Shown here: piece by piece, positions 41,501 through 50,353 of the stretch
How the letters are laid out: each line of letters opens with the position of its first letter
How positions within the stretch are numbered: the stretch's first letter is position 1
NCBI GenBank assembly: GCA_018725565.1
Contig: QLUR01000002.1
Coordinates: 1-64,000 of the forward strand
Origin: Bacillota bacterium
GTDB lineage: Bacteria; Bacillota; Dethiobacteria; Dethiobacterales; Dethiobacteraceae
DNA length: 64,000 nucleotides
Direction of reading: 5' to 3'
Notes under the pieces: generated by a model
What the model saw: only the letters and a program-made list of their open reading frames with translations
Told to the model about the DNA's origin: nothing
The model's database searches: none
Program-made: the position numbers and the translations under genes

Positions 41501-42484
41501 ATGAAGATTTTCGCAAAATGGAAGGAAAATAATGCTGTTTGGTTCCGGCTGTACCGGGCTGGGCAGGAGGAAAAAGGTTCGGTTGTGGTTATCCTGTCGC
41601 TGGCGATCAGCGTCCTGGCCGGAGCCGCGGCCCTGGTGGCCGATATAGGGGTGGCGTATGTCACGCAGCAGCGTCTGGCGGTGGCGGCTGACGCCGCGGC
41701 CTTTGCCGGTGGGCAGGAATTGCACCTGGGCGCCGCGCAGGCCAGGCAGGCCGCCCTGGAAAACGCGGCCAGGAACGGCGTCGACCCCGCGGATATCGTG
41801 GTTGCCGTGGAGCAGGACAACCGCGCCCTGGCTGTCAGGATCGCCTCCCCCATGACAGTTTTTTTCGCTCGCGTGCTGGGAATTGACGAGGGAGGAGAAC
41901 TCTCGGCCGACGCCCGGGTGGTGAGCAGTATACCCACCGCCCTGCAGGGGGTGGCTCCCCTGGGCATCAGAAATCAACCCCTGACCATCGGACAGGAATA
42001 TACGCTTAAAGTCGGCGCCGGCGAGAAGGATGAGGCGCTTGGCCTCGGTTCCGGAAATTTCGGGGCGCTGGCCCTGGGGGGGCCGGGTGCCAGTACCTAC
42101 GGACGGAACCTGAAATACGGTTACCCCGGCCTGCTGGAGGTAGGAGATATAGTTGAGACGCAAACCGGCAATATTTCAGGGCGTACCAGAAAGGCCATAA
42201 AATTTCGCCTGGCACAACCCAAGCCTCCGCACTGCTCCCCTGACAGCAGGGTGCGGGATTGCCCGCGCGTCTTGCTGGTGCCGGTCTATGAGCCGGTTGA
42301 AAGCAAGGGTAACCAGGTCAAAGCTGTGCGCGTGGTAGGGTTTGCCGCCTTTTATGTGGAGAGGGCGCCGGGGTCGGGAAGGGAGAGTCGCGTGACCGGC
42401 CGCTTTGTGAAAACTTTTCACGGGGGACAGGCCAGTGCGGCGGGAAGCGGGTTTGGCATCAGGGGCGCCATACTGGTGGAATAG
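41501..42484 (+). CDS. TadG-like pilus assembly protein
   Basis: A 327-residue protein with the Tad N-terminal module: EEKGSVVVILSLAISVLAGAA, a membrane helix near residues 27-50, then the conserved VADIGVAYVTQQRLAVAADA and AAAFAGGQEL. The remainder is predicted extracytoplasmic and poorly conserved. TadG-like proteins are minor pilins or anchors. It starts 12 bases after tadE and is followed by cpaB nine bases later, so the cluster is a single operon. Confidence 0.85.
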   Translation: MKIFAKWKENNAVWFRLYRAGQEEKGSVVVILSLAISVLAGAAALVADIGVAYVTQQRLAVAADAAAFAGGQELHLGAAQARQAALENAARNGVDPADIVVAVEQDNRALAVRIASPMTVFFARVLGIDEGGELSADARVVSSIPTALQGVAPLGIRNQPLTIGQEYTLKVGAGEKDEALGLGSGNFGALALGGPGASTYGRNLKYGYPGLLEVGDIVETQTGNISGRTRKAIKFRLAQPKPPHCSPDSRVRDCPRVLLVPVYEPVESKGNQVKAVRVVGFAAFYVERAPGSGRESRVTGRFVKTFHGGQASAAGSGFGIRGAILVE

Positions 42485-42493
42485 GAGTGTGCC

Positions 42494-43198
42494 ATGAAAA
42501 ACAAAAAGATGCTCTTGCTTTCAGTAATCCTGGCAGTGCTGGCAGGGCTGGCGGTTTTCCGCTTCCTGGCCGAGTTGGAGCGGAAAAGCGAGTTGGAAGC
42601 CAATCTGGGGCCGGTATTGGTGGCCAAAGCGGATATCCCGCCCCGCAGCAGGCTGAATGAAGGAATGTTTGCTCTTGTGCAGCAGCCAAAAGAGTTTATC
42701 CATCCGCAGGCGCTTACAGAGCAGTCACAGGTCAAGGGTGCTTTTGCCCGCGAACGGCTGGCGGCCGGCGAACAGGTGCTGGCCTCCCGCCTGGTAGCGG
42801 CCGGCGAGGTCAGGGCCGGTCTCGCTTATCTGATTTCACTCGGGCACCGCGCTATGTCGGTGCCGGTAGACAGCGTCTCCGGAGTGGGCGGCTTTATCCT
42901 GCCGGGGGACAGGGTGGACGCCCTGGTCACTATTGATGTGGAAGAAAATGACACAAGCATAGTCACGACAACGCTGGTGGCGGAAAACCTGCTGGTCCTG
43001 GCAGCGGGGACAATAATTCGCTCAACGGAGCAGGAACAACTGGCGGTGGACCATGTAACACTTGAGGTTCCGGCTAATAAGGTTGCCGCGCTGACACAGG
43101 CCGGGGACAGGGGTGCCCTGCGTCTTACCCTGCGGGCGGCCGGCGAGAAAGCTGCCACCACGGTAAGGCATCATCTGCCGCGGGAATTCTTGCCCTAG
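42494..43198 (+). CDS. cpaB: CpaB/RcpC-type Flp pilus assembly protein (SAF domain)
   Basis: A 234-residue protein with an N-terminal membrane anchor (about 5-22; LLLSVILAVLAGLAVFRFL), a SAF domain (about 40-105; VLVAKADIPPRSRLNEGMFA) and the RcpC/CpaB region with MSVPVDSVSGVGGFILPGDR, VDALVTID and the C-terminal beta-clip (VTLEVPANKVAALTQAGDRG). In Gram-negatives CpaB supports the secretin; no secretin is present, so here it probably acts at the cell wall. Confidence 0.93.
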   Translation: MKNKKMLLLSVILAVLAGLAVFRFLAELERKSELEANLGPVLVAKADIPPRSRLNEGMFALVQQPKEFIHPQALTEQSQVKGAFARERLAAGEQVLASRLVAAGEVRAGLAYLISLGHRAMSVPVDSVSGVGGFILPGDRVDALVTIDVEENDTSIVTTTLVAENLLVLAAGTIIRSTEQEQLAVDHVTLEVPANKVAALTQAGDRGALRLTLRAAGEKAATTVRHHLPREFLP

Positions 43199-43228
43199 CA
43201 GGCGACAACGGCGCGAGGAGGGCGAAAA

Positions 43229-44473
43229 ATGAGCACGGAAAAAATAAAAGTGCTGATTGTTGATGATATACAACAGACGCGCAAAGACATTGCCCGCCTG
43301 TTGTACTTTGAAGAAGACCTGGAAGTGATTGGGGAAGCCGCTGATGCTGCCGAGGCTCTGCAAAAAATCGGCGGGCTTTCTCCGGATATTGTTCTGATGG
43401 ATATCAATATGCCCGGGATGGACGGCATTACGGCCACGGAACACGCCGGCCGGCTGTACCCGGGGGTGGCGGTAATCATTATCTCCATCCAGGGTGAAGC
43501 GGAATATCTGAAGAAGGCCATGGTTTCCGGAGCCAGAGATTACCTGACAAAACCGCTGAACAGTGAGGAGATGGCCGCTACGATCCGCAATGTTTACCGC
43601 TCACAAAAACAGCGCCAGATTCCGGCTGCGGCGGAAAAACTGAGCGTCTTGCCGCCTCCGCCGCCCCCAAAAGAGAAGCCCTCAGGTGTGCTGAGCGTAA
43701 TTTTCTGCGGCAAGGGAGGCTTAGGCAAGACAACTGTGTCGGTGAACCTGGCCGTGGCGCTGGCTCAACAGCTGCGACCAAAAGTGGTGCTTGTTGATTT
43801 GGACCTGTCGTTTGGCGATGTCGGAGTGGTGCTTAACCTGACGGAGGGGAAAACTATTTACGACCTTTTGCGGGAAAACAGCCCCTTCACTCCGGAAATA
43901 CTGGGGAACTACCTGCTCCGGCATTTCAGCGGCATTGATATCCTGCCCGCACCGCTTTCGCCTCAGGATGCGGAATATATCTCTGCCGGGCAGGTAGCCG
44001 GATTGCTTAAAGCGCTGCAAGAACAGTATGATTACGTGATTGTTGATACGCCTGCCAACTTTCAGGAAATTAACCTGCAGGTACTGGAACTGGCCGACGA
44101 GATTTTAATGCTGCTGACCAGGGACATCGCCGCTATCAAAAACACCAGGACATGTCTCTCCATCTTTGATTCCCTGCACTTGCGCGGGAAGATACGTTTT
44201 GTACTCAACCGCTGCGAGCAAAATCTGGGGGTAGAGGTCCCGGAGCTGGAAAAAAGCCTTGGCATAACCGTATATCACCAGCTTCCCGGCGACGACCGTA
44301 CGGTGCCGGTGTCGCTTAACAAAGGCATACCGTTTATGGTCAGCAGCCCGCAGGCAGAAATTTCCCGCTCTTTCAGGCGGCTGGCGGGACGGCTGGCCAA
44401 CGGGCGCAGCCATGTGAACAGTGAAGAAAAGCAGGGCAGGAAGTTGTTGCTGAACCGCATCTTCAGCCTGTAA
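43229..44473 (+). CDS. cpaE: CpaE/TadZ-like protein: receiver domain fused to a MinD/ParA-type ATPase
   Basis: Residues 1-125 are a complete receiver domain (VLIVDDIQQTRKDIARLL, phospho-Asp in IVLMDINMPGMDG, Lys in YLTKPLNSEEM). A proline-rich linker (LPPPPPPKEKP near 140-150) leads to a MinD-like ATPase with the deviant Walker A CGKGGLGKTTVSVNLAVAL, LVDLDLSFGDVGVVL and VIVDTPANF. CpaE/TadZ places the pilus machine in the cell. In many homologues the receiver is degenerate; here the acidic pocket, Asp and Lys are all intact, so phosphorylation is possible. AGGAGG precedes ATG 43229. Confidence 0.93.
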   Translation: MSTEKIKVLIVDDIQQTRKDIARLLYFEEDLEVIGEAADAAEALQKIGGLSPDIVLMDINMPGMDGITATEHAGRLYPGVAVIIISIQGEAEYLKKAMVSGARDYLTKPLNSEEMAATIRNVYRSQKQRQIPAAAEKLSVLPPPPPPKEKPSGVLSVIFCGKGGLGKTTVSVNLAVALAQQLRPKVVLVDLDLSFGDVGVVLNLTEGKTIYDLLRENSPFTPEILGNYLLRHFSGIDILPAPLSPQDAEYISAGQVAGLLKALQEQYDYVIVDTPANFQEINLQVLELADEILMLLTRDIAAIKNTRTCLSIFDSLHLRGKIRFVLNRCEQNLGVEVPELEKSLGITVYHQLPGDDRTVPVSLNKGIPFMVSSPQAEISRSFRRLAGRLANGRSHVNSEEKQGRKLLLNRIFSL

Positions 44474-44487
44474 GGAGGGAAGAAAGC

Positions 44488-45858
44488 GTGTCTTTGCTGA
44501 AACGTTTGGAACGTGCCCGGCAGGAGGAGCAGGCCGGAGTGAAAACTCCAAGCGCGATGGCGGCCAGGAAAACTGAAGCTGCCGCCAGGGTTGACCCGTA
44601 CAGCAAATTGAAGGTAAAGGTTCACCAACAAGTCGTGGAAACCCTGGGCAAGCTGAAACCGGAGGACAAGGCGGGGCAAAGTGTGGAAACACAACTGGAA
44701 AATTTGGTTTCAGCAGCTGTTGAACAGGAAACTACTCTTATTCCGCATACGGAAAAAAAGCGCGTGATCGCGGAAATCGTGGCGGAAGCAGTAGGCTTTG
44801 GACCGATCCAGCCGCTCCTGGAGGACGACAGTATTTCAGAAATAATGATTAACGGTCCCAAACAGGTGTATGTGGAAAGAGCCGGCAAACTGGAGCCAAC
44901 CGGTGTGAGTTTCAGGGATGACAGCCATGTCTTGCACCTGATTGAGAAAATAGTGGCCCCGCTCGGGCGAAGGATCGATGAAGGGATGCCGATGGTGGAT
45001 GCGCGCCTGCCTGACGGTTCCAGGGTTAACGCCGTGATCCCTCCGCTGGCGCTGAACGGCCCCACTGTCACTATCCGAAAATTTACCAGAGATCCGCTGA
45101 CCTGTGATGACCTGCTGAATTTTGGCACATGGAGCCGGGAGATGGCTGTCTTTCTGGAAGCGGCGGTTAAAGGCCGCCTGAATATTATTGTGTCCGGCGG
45201 CACAGGTTCCGGCAAAACAACCACGTTGAATGTCCTCTCCGCCTTTATCCCGGATGATGAGCGCATTGTCACCATCGAAGATGCCGCTGAGCTGCAGCTA
45301 CGTCAGGAACACGTAGTTCCCCTGGAAACGAGGCCTCCCAATATTGAGGGTAAGGGGGCCATAACTATACGTGATCTGGTCAGAAACTCGCTGCGCATGC
45401 GCCCGGAGCGCATTGTGGTGGGCGAAGTGCGGGGAGGCGAAGCGCTGGACATGCTGCAGGCTATGAATACGGGGCATGACGGTTCCCTGACCACGGGGCA
45501 CGCCAATTCACCGCGTGACATGCTGGCTCGCCTGGAGACCATGGTGCTGATGGCCGGGATGGACTTGCCGGTCAGGGCTATCCGGGAGCAGATTTCCTCA
45601 GCCATTGATCTGATTGTCCAGCAAAGCCGCCTGAGGGACGGCTCAAGAAAAATAACCCATCTAACCGAGGTGCAGGGAATGGAGGGCGAAGTAATTGTTC
45701 TTCAGGACCTGTTTGTCTTTGAGCAGTCCGGTGTGGATGAAAAAGGACACTGCCGCGGTCAGTTCCGCTCTACGGGGATCAGGCCCAAGTTTTCAGAGCA
45801 ACTGCTGGCCTCCGGGATAAATCTGCCTCCCTCCGTCTTTTCTCCGTCCAGCTTTTAA
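44488..45858 (+). CDS. cpaF: CpaF/TadA-type secretion ATPase
   Basis: Hexameric motor of pilus assembly. The 456 residues have a charged N-terminal region, then the VirB11-like ATPase with FGPIQPLLEDDSISEIMING, GMPMVDARLPDGSRVNAVIP, Walker A IVSGGTGSGKTTTLNVLS near residue 240, VTIEDAAELQL, the Walker B region MRPERIVVGEVRGGEALDML and GHDGSLTTGHANSPRDML. Nearly all CpaF hallmarks are present. GTG 44488 behind AAGGAGGG; tadB follows. Confidence 0.96.
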   Translation: MSLLKRLERARQEEQAGVKTPSAMAARKTEAAARVDPYSKLKVKVHQQVVETLGKLKPEDKAGQSVETQLENLVSAAVEQETTLIPHTEKKRVIAEIVAEAVGFGPIQPLLEDDSISEIMINGPKQVYVERAGKLEPTGVSFRDDSHVLHLIEKIVAPLGRRIDEGMPMVDARLPDGSRVNAVIPPLALNGPTVTIRKFTRDPLTCDDLLNFGTWSREMAVFLEAAVKGRLNIIVSGGTGSGKTTTLNVLSAFIPDDERIVTIEDAAELQLRQEHVVPLETRPPNIEGKGAITIRDLVRNSLRMRPERIVVGEVRGGEALDMLQAMNTGHDGSLTTGHANSPRDMLARLETMVLMAGMDLPVRAIREQISSAIDLIVQQSRLRDGSRKITHLTEVQGMEGEVIVLQDLFVFEQSGVDEKGHCRGQFRSTGIRPKFSEQLLASGINLPPSVFSPSSF

Positions 45859-45875
45859 AGACAGGGGTGAACTTA

Positions 45876-46838
45876 TTGAGCGAGCAACAAATTGCCCTGC
45901 TGACAGCCGTAAGTGTCTTCTCGGCCCTGCAGGCTGTGATCATGCACACAGGCCGCCACCGGGAAGAGCTGAGGCAGAGGCTCCACTTCCTTGCCGACGA
46001 AAAAAAAGCGGCCCTTTCGCCCGCGGCGGGCGAAAAAGAAGGGGTTGCGCGTACGCGGCTGTCGGTTGCCCTGCGGCTGAGGCCTCTGCAAAAAATGCTG
46101 GAGGCGACTGAACAGGAATTGGCCCGGGCCGACATCCTGCTGCGGGCAGAGGAACTGGTGGCGCTGCAGTTGGCCGCCGTGGCGCTGCTGCCCCTGTTAA
46201 GCCTGTATCTTTTCAATAATTTCTTTCTTGCTCTGGCCATGGCAGTTTTTGCGGCCGTCTTCCCCGTGCTGCTTATCAGAAATTCCAAATTACGCCGCAG
46301 AAGAAAATTCTCCGGCCAGCTGGAAGAGGCTCTCACTACCATGACCTCTTCATTGCGGGCGGGCTTCTCATTGTTGCAGACTCTTGATGCCCTGCAGCAA
46401 GAATCGTCTGCGCCGCTCGCCAGTGAACTCAGGCAGACCCTGCAAGAGATTAAGTTCGGCCTCCCGACGGAAGAGGCCTTAAAAAACATGGCCCGCCGGG
46501 TGCAATGCGATGACCTGGAGTTGATTGTCACAGCAATCAATATCCAGCACCAGGTAGGAGGCAACCTGGCCGAAGTTTTGGACAACATTACCCACACAAT
46601 CAGGGAGCGGATCCGGATCAAGGGCGAGGTAAGAACGCTGACCGCCCAGGGCAGAATTTCCGGGACTATTGTGGCCCTGCTCCCCTTGTTCCTGGCCGCG
46701 TTTCTGCTGATCGTCAACCCGTCTTACCTGTTGGTGCTGTTCCGTCACCCGCTGGGGCTGGCCCTGACGGGTGCGGCAATTATTTCCGGCATAATCGGGG
46801 GACTGATGATCAGGAAGATAGTCGACATTGAGTATTGA
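45876..46838 (+). CDS. tadB: TadB-like inner-membrane platform protein
   Basis: About 320 residues of the T2SF (GspF) family. Membrane helices lie near the N-terminus, at about 105-150 (LVALQLAAVALLPLLSLYLF and the following hydrophobic pair), and at the C-terminus (about 265-315). The cytosolic GspF segment has SLRAGFSLLQTLDALQQES, FGLPTEEALKNMARRV and NIQHQVGGNLAEVLDNITHT. TTG 45876 is used, seven bases after AGGGGTG; GTG 45867 lies inside that site. Partners TadC and the CpaF motor. Confidence 0.92.
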   Translation: MSEQQIALLTAVSVFSALQAVIMHTGRHREELRQRLHFLADEKKAALSPAAGEKEGVARTRLSVALRLRPLQKMLEATEQELARADILLRAEELVALQLAAVALLPLLSLYLFNNFFLALAMAVFAAVFPVLLIRNSKLRRRRKFSGQLEEALTTMTSSLRAGFSLLQTLDALQQESSAPLASELRQTLQEIKFGLPTEEALKNMARRVQCDDLELIVTAINIQHQVGGNLAEVLDNITHTIRERIRIKGEVRTLTAQGRISGTIVALLPLFLAAFLLIVNPSYLLVLFRHPLGLALTGAAIISGIIGGLMIRKIVDIEY

Positions 46839-46855
46839 TAAAGGAGGCGGGAAGT

Positions 46856-47773
46856 TTGTCTGCTGTCCCTGCCCTGCTTGTTTCCGCACTGGTTTTCAGT
46901 GTTCTGCTGACTTTTCTGAAGAAGCTTGCTCCGGAGCGCATCGATCTGGCAGCCCGCTTAAAACAGGCTAGCGATGACAGCCCGACGGCAGATGCCAGAA
47001 AGATGGAGCTGAAAAAAACCTTCGGCGAGCGGCTGCTTCGCCCTTTGCTGCTGAAGACCAGCAGTCTTGCCGGACATTTGCTGCCTGTCAGGATTATGCT
47101 TGTGCTTGCCCCCAAAATTGAAAAGGCCGGCCTGTCCTGGAAACTGACGGCCAGTGAGTTTCTGGGGATTAAAGTGCTGCTGACCGTATCCCTGCCGGTT
47201 CTGCTCTACGGCGGACTCAGGAGCGCCGGCGTCATACCGCCGCTGTATCTTCTATTCCTGTTCCTGATAGCCGGATGGAAACTTCCCGATTATTATCTGC
47301 ATCAAAAAATCGCCGGCAGAGCCAGTCAGCTGGAAAAGAATTTCCCTGATACTTTAGACCTGTTGACGGTCAGCGTGGAAGCAGGGCTGGGGTTTGACGG
47401 GGCATTAGCCAAAGTGGCGGAGAAAAGCAGCGGGCTGATCGCCGGGGAATTCCGCCGGCTGTTGCAGGAAATCAGGATGGGCAAGTCCCGTCGTGAGGCG
47501 CTGAAACTTTTTGGGGAACGGACGGCGGTGGAAGATATCCGCTCCTTTGTCAGCGCGGTTATACAGGCGGAACAGCTGGGCCTGGGCCTGCGCAAAACGT
47601 TGCGCCAGCAGTCCGGGCAGATGCGGCTTAAGAGGCGGCAGCGGGTGGAGGAGCAGGCCATGAAGGCCCCGGTAAAAATGTTGCTGCCTCTCGTTTTCTT
47701 TATCTTCCCGACCATCTTTCTCGTGCTGCTTGGTCCGGCAGTCATTCAGATCATGGAAAGTCTGGGGAGATGA
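46856..47773 (+). CDS. tadC: TadC-like inner-membrane platform protein
   Basis: About 305 residues, second T2SF-family platform protein: an N-terminal helix, a helix pair near 100-150 (LLTVSLPVLLYGGLRSAGVI), the cytosolic segment KNFPDTLDLLTVSVEAGLGF / ALAKVAEKSSGLIAGEFRRL / MGKSRREALKLFGERTAV, and a C-terminal membrane helix (MLLPLVFFIFPTIFLVLLG). TTG 46856 follows AGGAGG by eight bases; an in-frame ATT/ATA-rich stretch from 46835 is not needed. The DUF192 gene begins three bases after the stop. Confidence 0.92.
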   Translation: MSAVPALLVSALVFSVLLTFLKKLAPERIDLAARLKQASDDSPTADARKMELKKTFGERLLRPLLLKTSSLAGHLLPVRIMLVLAPKIEKAGLSWKLTASEFLGIKVLLTVSLPVLLYGGLRSAGVIPPLYLLFLFLIAGWKLPDYYLHQKIAGRASQLEKNFPDTLDLLTVSVEAGLGFDGALAKVAEKSSGLIAGEFRRLLQEIRMGKSRREALKLFGERTAVEDIRSFVSAVIQAEQLGLGLRKTLRQQSGQMRLKRRQRVEEQAMKAPVKMLLPLVFFIFPTIFLVLLGPAVIQIMESLGR

Positions 47774-47776
47774 AAG

Positions 47777-48181
47777 GTGCTCTATAACCTGACAAAGCAG
47801 AAAATTATCGCCCGGCAGCCGTTGACGGCCGGCGGCTTCGGCGGCCGGCTGCGCGGGCTGATGTTCCGTGCTTCTTTTCCTGCCGGCTGCGATGCCCTGC
47901 TGCTTTATCCCTGCCGGGCCGTGCATACCTTTTTTATGCGCTTTTCTATCGATGTCCTGCTGCTGGACAAGAACCTGCGCGTAATCGGCCTTTACGCGCC
48001 GCTGCCGCCTGGCAGGTGCAGCGCTTGCTACAGCGGCGCCGTATGCTGCGTTGAGCTGCCGGCGGGTGTAATCGAAAACAGTTTGACCTCTGCCGGTGAC
48101 CAGCTGGCCTTGATCGACAGTGCCAGAAGCTGCAGTATCTCTGCTTCTTTTGAGAAAAACAGGCGGCCGCAAACAAAATAA
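47777..48181 (+). CDS. DUF192-family protein at the end of the Tad operon
   Basis: A 134-residue protein with the DUF192 core: GRLRGLMFRASFPAGCDALL, the conserved AVHTFFMRFSIDVLLLDKNL, and ELPAGVIENSLTSAGDQL. Function unknown. Unlike many DUF192 proteins it has no signal peptide, and it carries extra cysteines (CSACYSGAVCC). It starts on GTG three bases after tadC, so it is co-transcribed and coupled; small DUF192 genes do recur at the end of Tad clusters in Clostridia and Actinobacteria, to my knowledge. Confidence 0.85.
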   Translation: MLYNLTKQKIIARQPLTAGGFGGRLRGLMFRASFPAGCDALLLYPCRAVHTFFMRFSIDVLLLDKNLRVIGLYAPLPPGRCSACYSGAVCCVELPAGVIENSLTSAGDQLALIDSARSCSISASFEKNRRPQTK

Positions 48182-48276
48182 GGCGCTGCCGGATATAGTT
48201 GCAGGAATTTTCAGAAGTTCACAGAAAGAAACAGAAAAGCGGTTTTAGCATAGTGCATTATTCTAAGGAGGAAAGT

Positions 48277-49113
48277 ATGCAGAATCCAAACATAACTTTA
48301 CTTGATAGCTTCCTGCAAGCAGCGCCGCTGATCAGCGAACTGGTCTTCGGGGATCTGGCTATTGGAATTTGTGATACTGAAAAAATACTTGCCTATTATC
48401 CTGGGAAAACGATTGATCACGGGATACGGGCCGGAGATCCTGTCAAGGAAGGTTCGTTAGTCGGAACGGCGCTTGCCGGCGGGAAACGGGTTGTCCGGGT
48501 AGTGGGCAAGGAAGTCTTTGGTTTCCCGTATGTCGGCATCGGCCTTCCTATCCGTGACAAAAGCGGTAAAACAATTGGCGCCGTATCATTTAGTGAAAGC
48601 ATGGAGCGCCAGGAAATATTGATGGGGATGGCTGACAGCCTGTTTTCTGCCGTAAAAGAAGTGACCGATACAACCGGGTCCTTGTCGGTCAAAGCCGAGA
48701 CGCTGGCTGTTGTCGGAAAACAGTTGCGTGAGCTGGGCGACTATCTTGACAACAGCGTGACAGAAGCGAACAGCATGATCAGAACAATGCAGAAGGTCGC
48801 CTCACAGACAAACCTGCTGGGGCTGAACGCCTCCATCGAGGCGGCCAGAGTCGGAGAAAAAGGCAAAGGGTTCGGGGTTGTGGCTGATGAAATCCGCAAA
48901 CTGGCAGATAACAGCGCGAAAGCGCTGAAGGAAATTGAAGGCAACATGGCCTCGCTAAACGCGGCAAACGGCAGCCTGCGCACAGAAATAGAACGGATAA
49001 CCAGCGTTTCAACGGAGCAGGTAAGCTCCGCGCAGAATGTGCTGGCAGCCATGCAGGAAATAAATGCCATGGCGCAGTCTCTCCTGCAATATGCGGAAAA
49101 TATGATGAAATAA
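48277..49113 (+). CDS. Soluble methyl-accepting chemotaxis-type transducer
   Basis: A 278-residue cytosolic receptor without membrane segments. The N-terminal half (about 1-125) is a GAF-like sensor seen in YfmS-type receptors (FLQAAPLISELVFGDLAIGI, VGKEVFGFPYVGIGLPIRDK). The C-terminal half is a short MCP signalling domain with QKVASQTNLLGLNASIEAAR and GKGFGVVADEIRKLADNSAK. Ligand unknown. ATG 48277 follows AAGGAGG; a longer in-frame opening from 48199 lacks a ribosome site. Confidence 0.92.
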   Translation: MQNPNITLLDSFLQAAPLISELVFGDLAIGICDTEKILAYYPGKTIDHGIRAGDPVKEGSLVGTALAGGKRVVRVVGKEVFGFPYVGIGLPIRDKSGKTIGAVSFSESMERQEILMGMADSLFSAVKEVTDTTGSLSVKAETLAVVGKQLRELGDYLDNSVTEANSMIRTMQKVASQTNLLGLNASIEAARVGEKGKGFGVVADEIRKLADNSAKALKEIEGNMASLNAANGSLRTEIERITSVSTEQVSSAQNVLAAMQEINAMAQSLLQYAENMMK

Positions 49114-49129
49114 GAGCATAGCAAGGCGG

Positions 49130-50185
49130 CTAAATATTAAAGCGAAAGTTAATGATATCGCCATCCTGTACCGGATATTCTTTCCCTTCCAGGCGTAGCT
49201 TGCCCTGTTCCCGCGCTTGTTTCAGCGAGCCGCCCATAGTCAGAAAATCTTCATAGCCAATGACTTCCGCACGGATGAAGCCGCGTTCCATGTCGGAGTG
49301 AACTTTGCCGGCCGCTTTGCGGGCGACGGTACCGGTCTTGATGGTCCAGGAACGTACTTCTTCATCGCCGATTGTGAAAAAAGAACAAAGGCCCAGCAGC
49401 TTATAGGCCCCGCTGACTAAGCGGGTAACGCCGGATTCTTTTAAGCCGTACGCAGCCAGGAAGTCCTGCTGTTCCTCGGGCCTCATACGGCTTATTTCCT
49501 GTTCGAGCGTACCGCAAAATTCTATCAGCGGATAACCGGCGGCGGCACAAAGGGCTTGCAGTTCCCGGCGGTGAACATAGTCGCCTTGCAGCAGCTGCTC
49601 CTCATCCAGATTAACTGCAACCAGAACGGGGCGCGAGGAAAGGAAGGCGAAGTTGCGCAAAACACGCTGGTCAGCTTCTTCCCATTCCGCGGAAAACAAA
49701 GGCCGCGACGCTTCCAGCAAAGCTTTGCCGGCCAAAAGCGTCTGAATTTCATTACTGCTTAACTTGCTGTCCCTGGCGCGCTTCAGCAGCGCTTCCGCCT
49801 GGCATAGGTCATTAAGCAGCATTTCATTAAAAAAATCTGAAAAAGATAGATTGGGCGGCACCGGCAGCCGCGGCCACGGCACATCGGGACTGCCGTGGGC
49901 TCTGATGACCACAGCCAGCGCATCGCAGGTCTTCAGCCTGGCAGCCGCTTCGCCGGTAATTTCGCAAGCGTGTCCGAGTGCGGGAAAATCGGCAAACTCC
50001 ACCAGTGCGTAAGTTAACTTGCGTTTCCTGAAAATCTCAGCCAGGCGCTCCAGTCGGCAATCAGGCACCCGCGCCGCAGCCTGGGGCACGCCGCCCTTGG
50101 CGGCAGTTGACTGTGCAGAGCCCGTGAGCAGCCGGAACAATGTTGTTTTCCCTGACAGTCGCGGGCCGATCAGGCCTATTTTCAT
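49130..50185 (-). CDS. Divergent YchF/Obg-like NTPase with a TGS domain
   Basis: A 351-residue relative of YchF (OLA1). G1 is intact (GLIGPRLSGKTTLF at the N-terminus) and the G4-like motif reads VAVNLDEE, the NxxE form that makes YchF prefer ATP. The G3 DxxG motif is lost: the expected place reads LVEFADFPALG. The C-terminal TGS domain is typical (FFTIGDEEVRSWTIKTGTVA, FIRAEVIGYEDFLTMGG, LEGKEYPVQDGDIINFRFN). Probably binds ribosomes or stress factors like YchF; hydrolysis may be impaired. ATG 50185 follows GAGGTGG. Confidence 0.85.
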   Translation of the reverse strand: MKIGLIGPRLSGKTTLFRLLTGSAQSTAAKGGVPQAAARVPDCRLERLAEIFRKRKLTYALVEFADFPALGHACEITGEAAARLKTCDALAVVIRAHGSPDVPWPRLPVPPNLSFSDFFNEMLLNDLCQAEALLKRARDSKLSSNEIQTLLAGKALLEASRPLFSAEWEEADQRVLRNFAFLSSRPVLVAVNLDEEQLLQGDYVHRRELQALCAAAGYPLIEFCGTLEQEISRMRPEEQQDFLAAYGLKESGVTRLVSGAYKLLGLCSFFTIGDEEVRSWTIKTGTVARKAAGKVHSDMERGFIRAEVIGYEDFLTMGGSLKQAREQGKLRLEGKEYPVQDGDIINFRFNI

Positions 50186-50353
50186 TTTTCCACCTCGTCT
50201 AACATCATAGCGCAGCAGGCCGGAAAATGTCAACGGCTTGCCGGCGGGCGGCCCGCCTTTTTGACGGCTGATTTTGCCGCTGTGGCAGGAAAAGCAATTG
50301 CGACAGGAGAACTAAGCAGTTATCTGCTAAACTGATATGCCGAGGAGGGCGCA

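Noticed and set aside
45779-46717. 312-codon leftward open frame opposite tadB
   Set aside because: Lies antisense to a clear T2SF-family gene; the product is Ser/Arg/Thr-rich low-complexity sequence as expected from the opposite strand of a G+C-rich gene, with no ribosome site.
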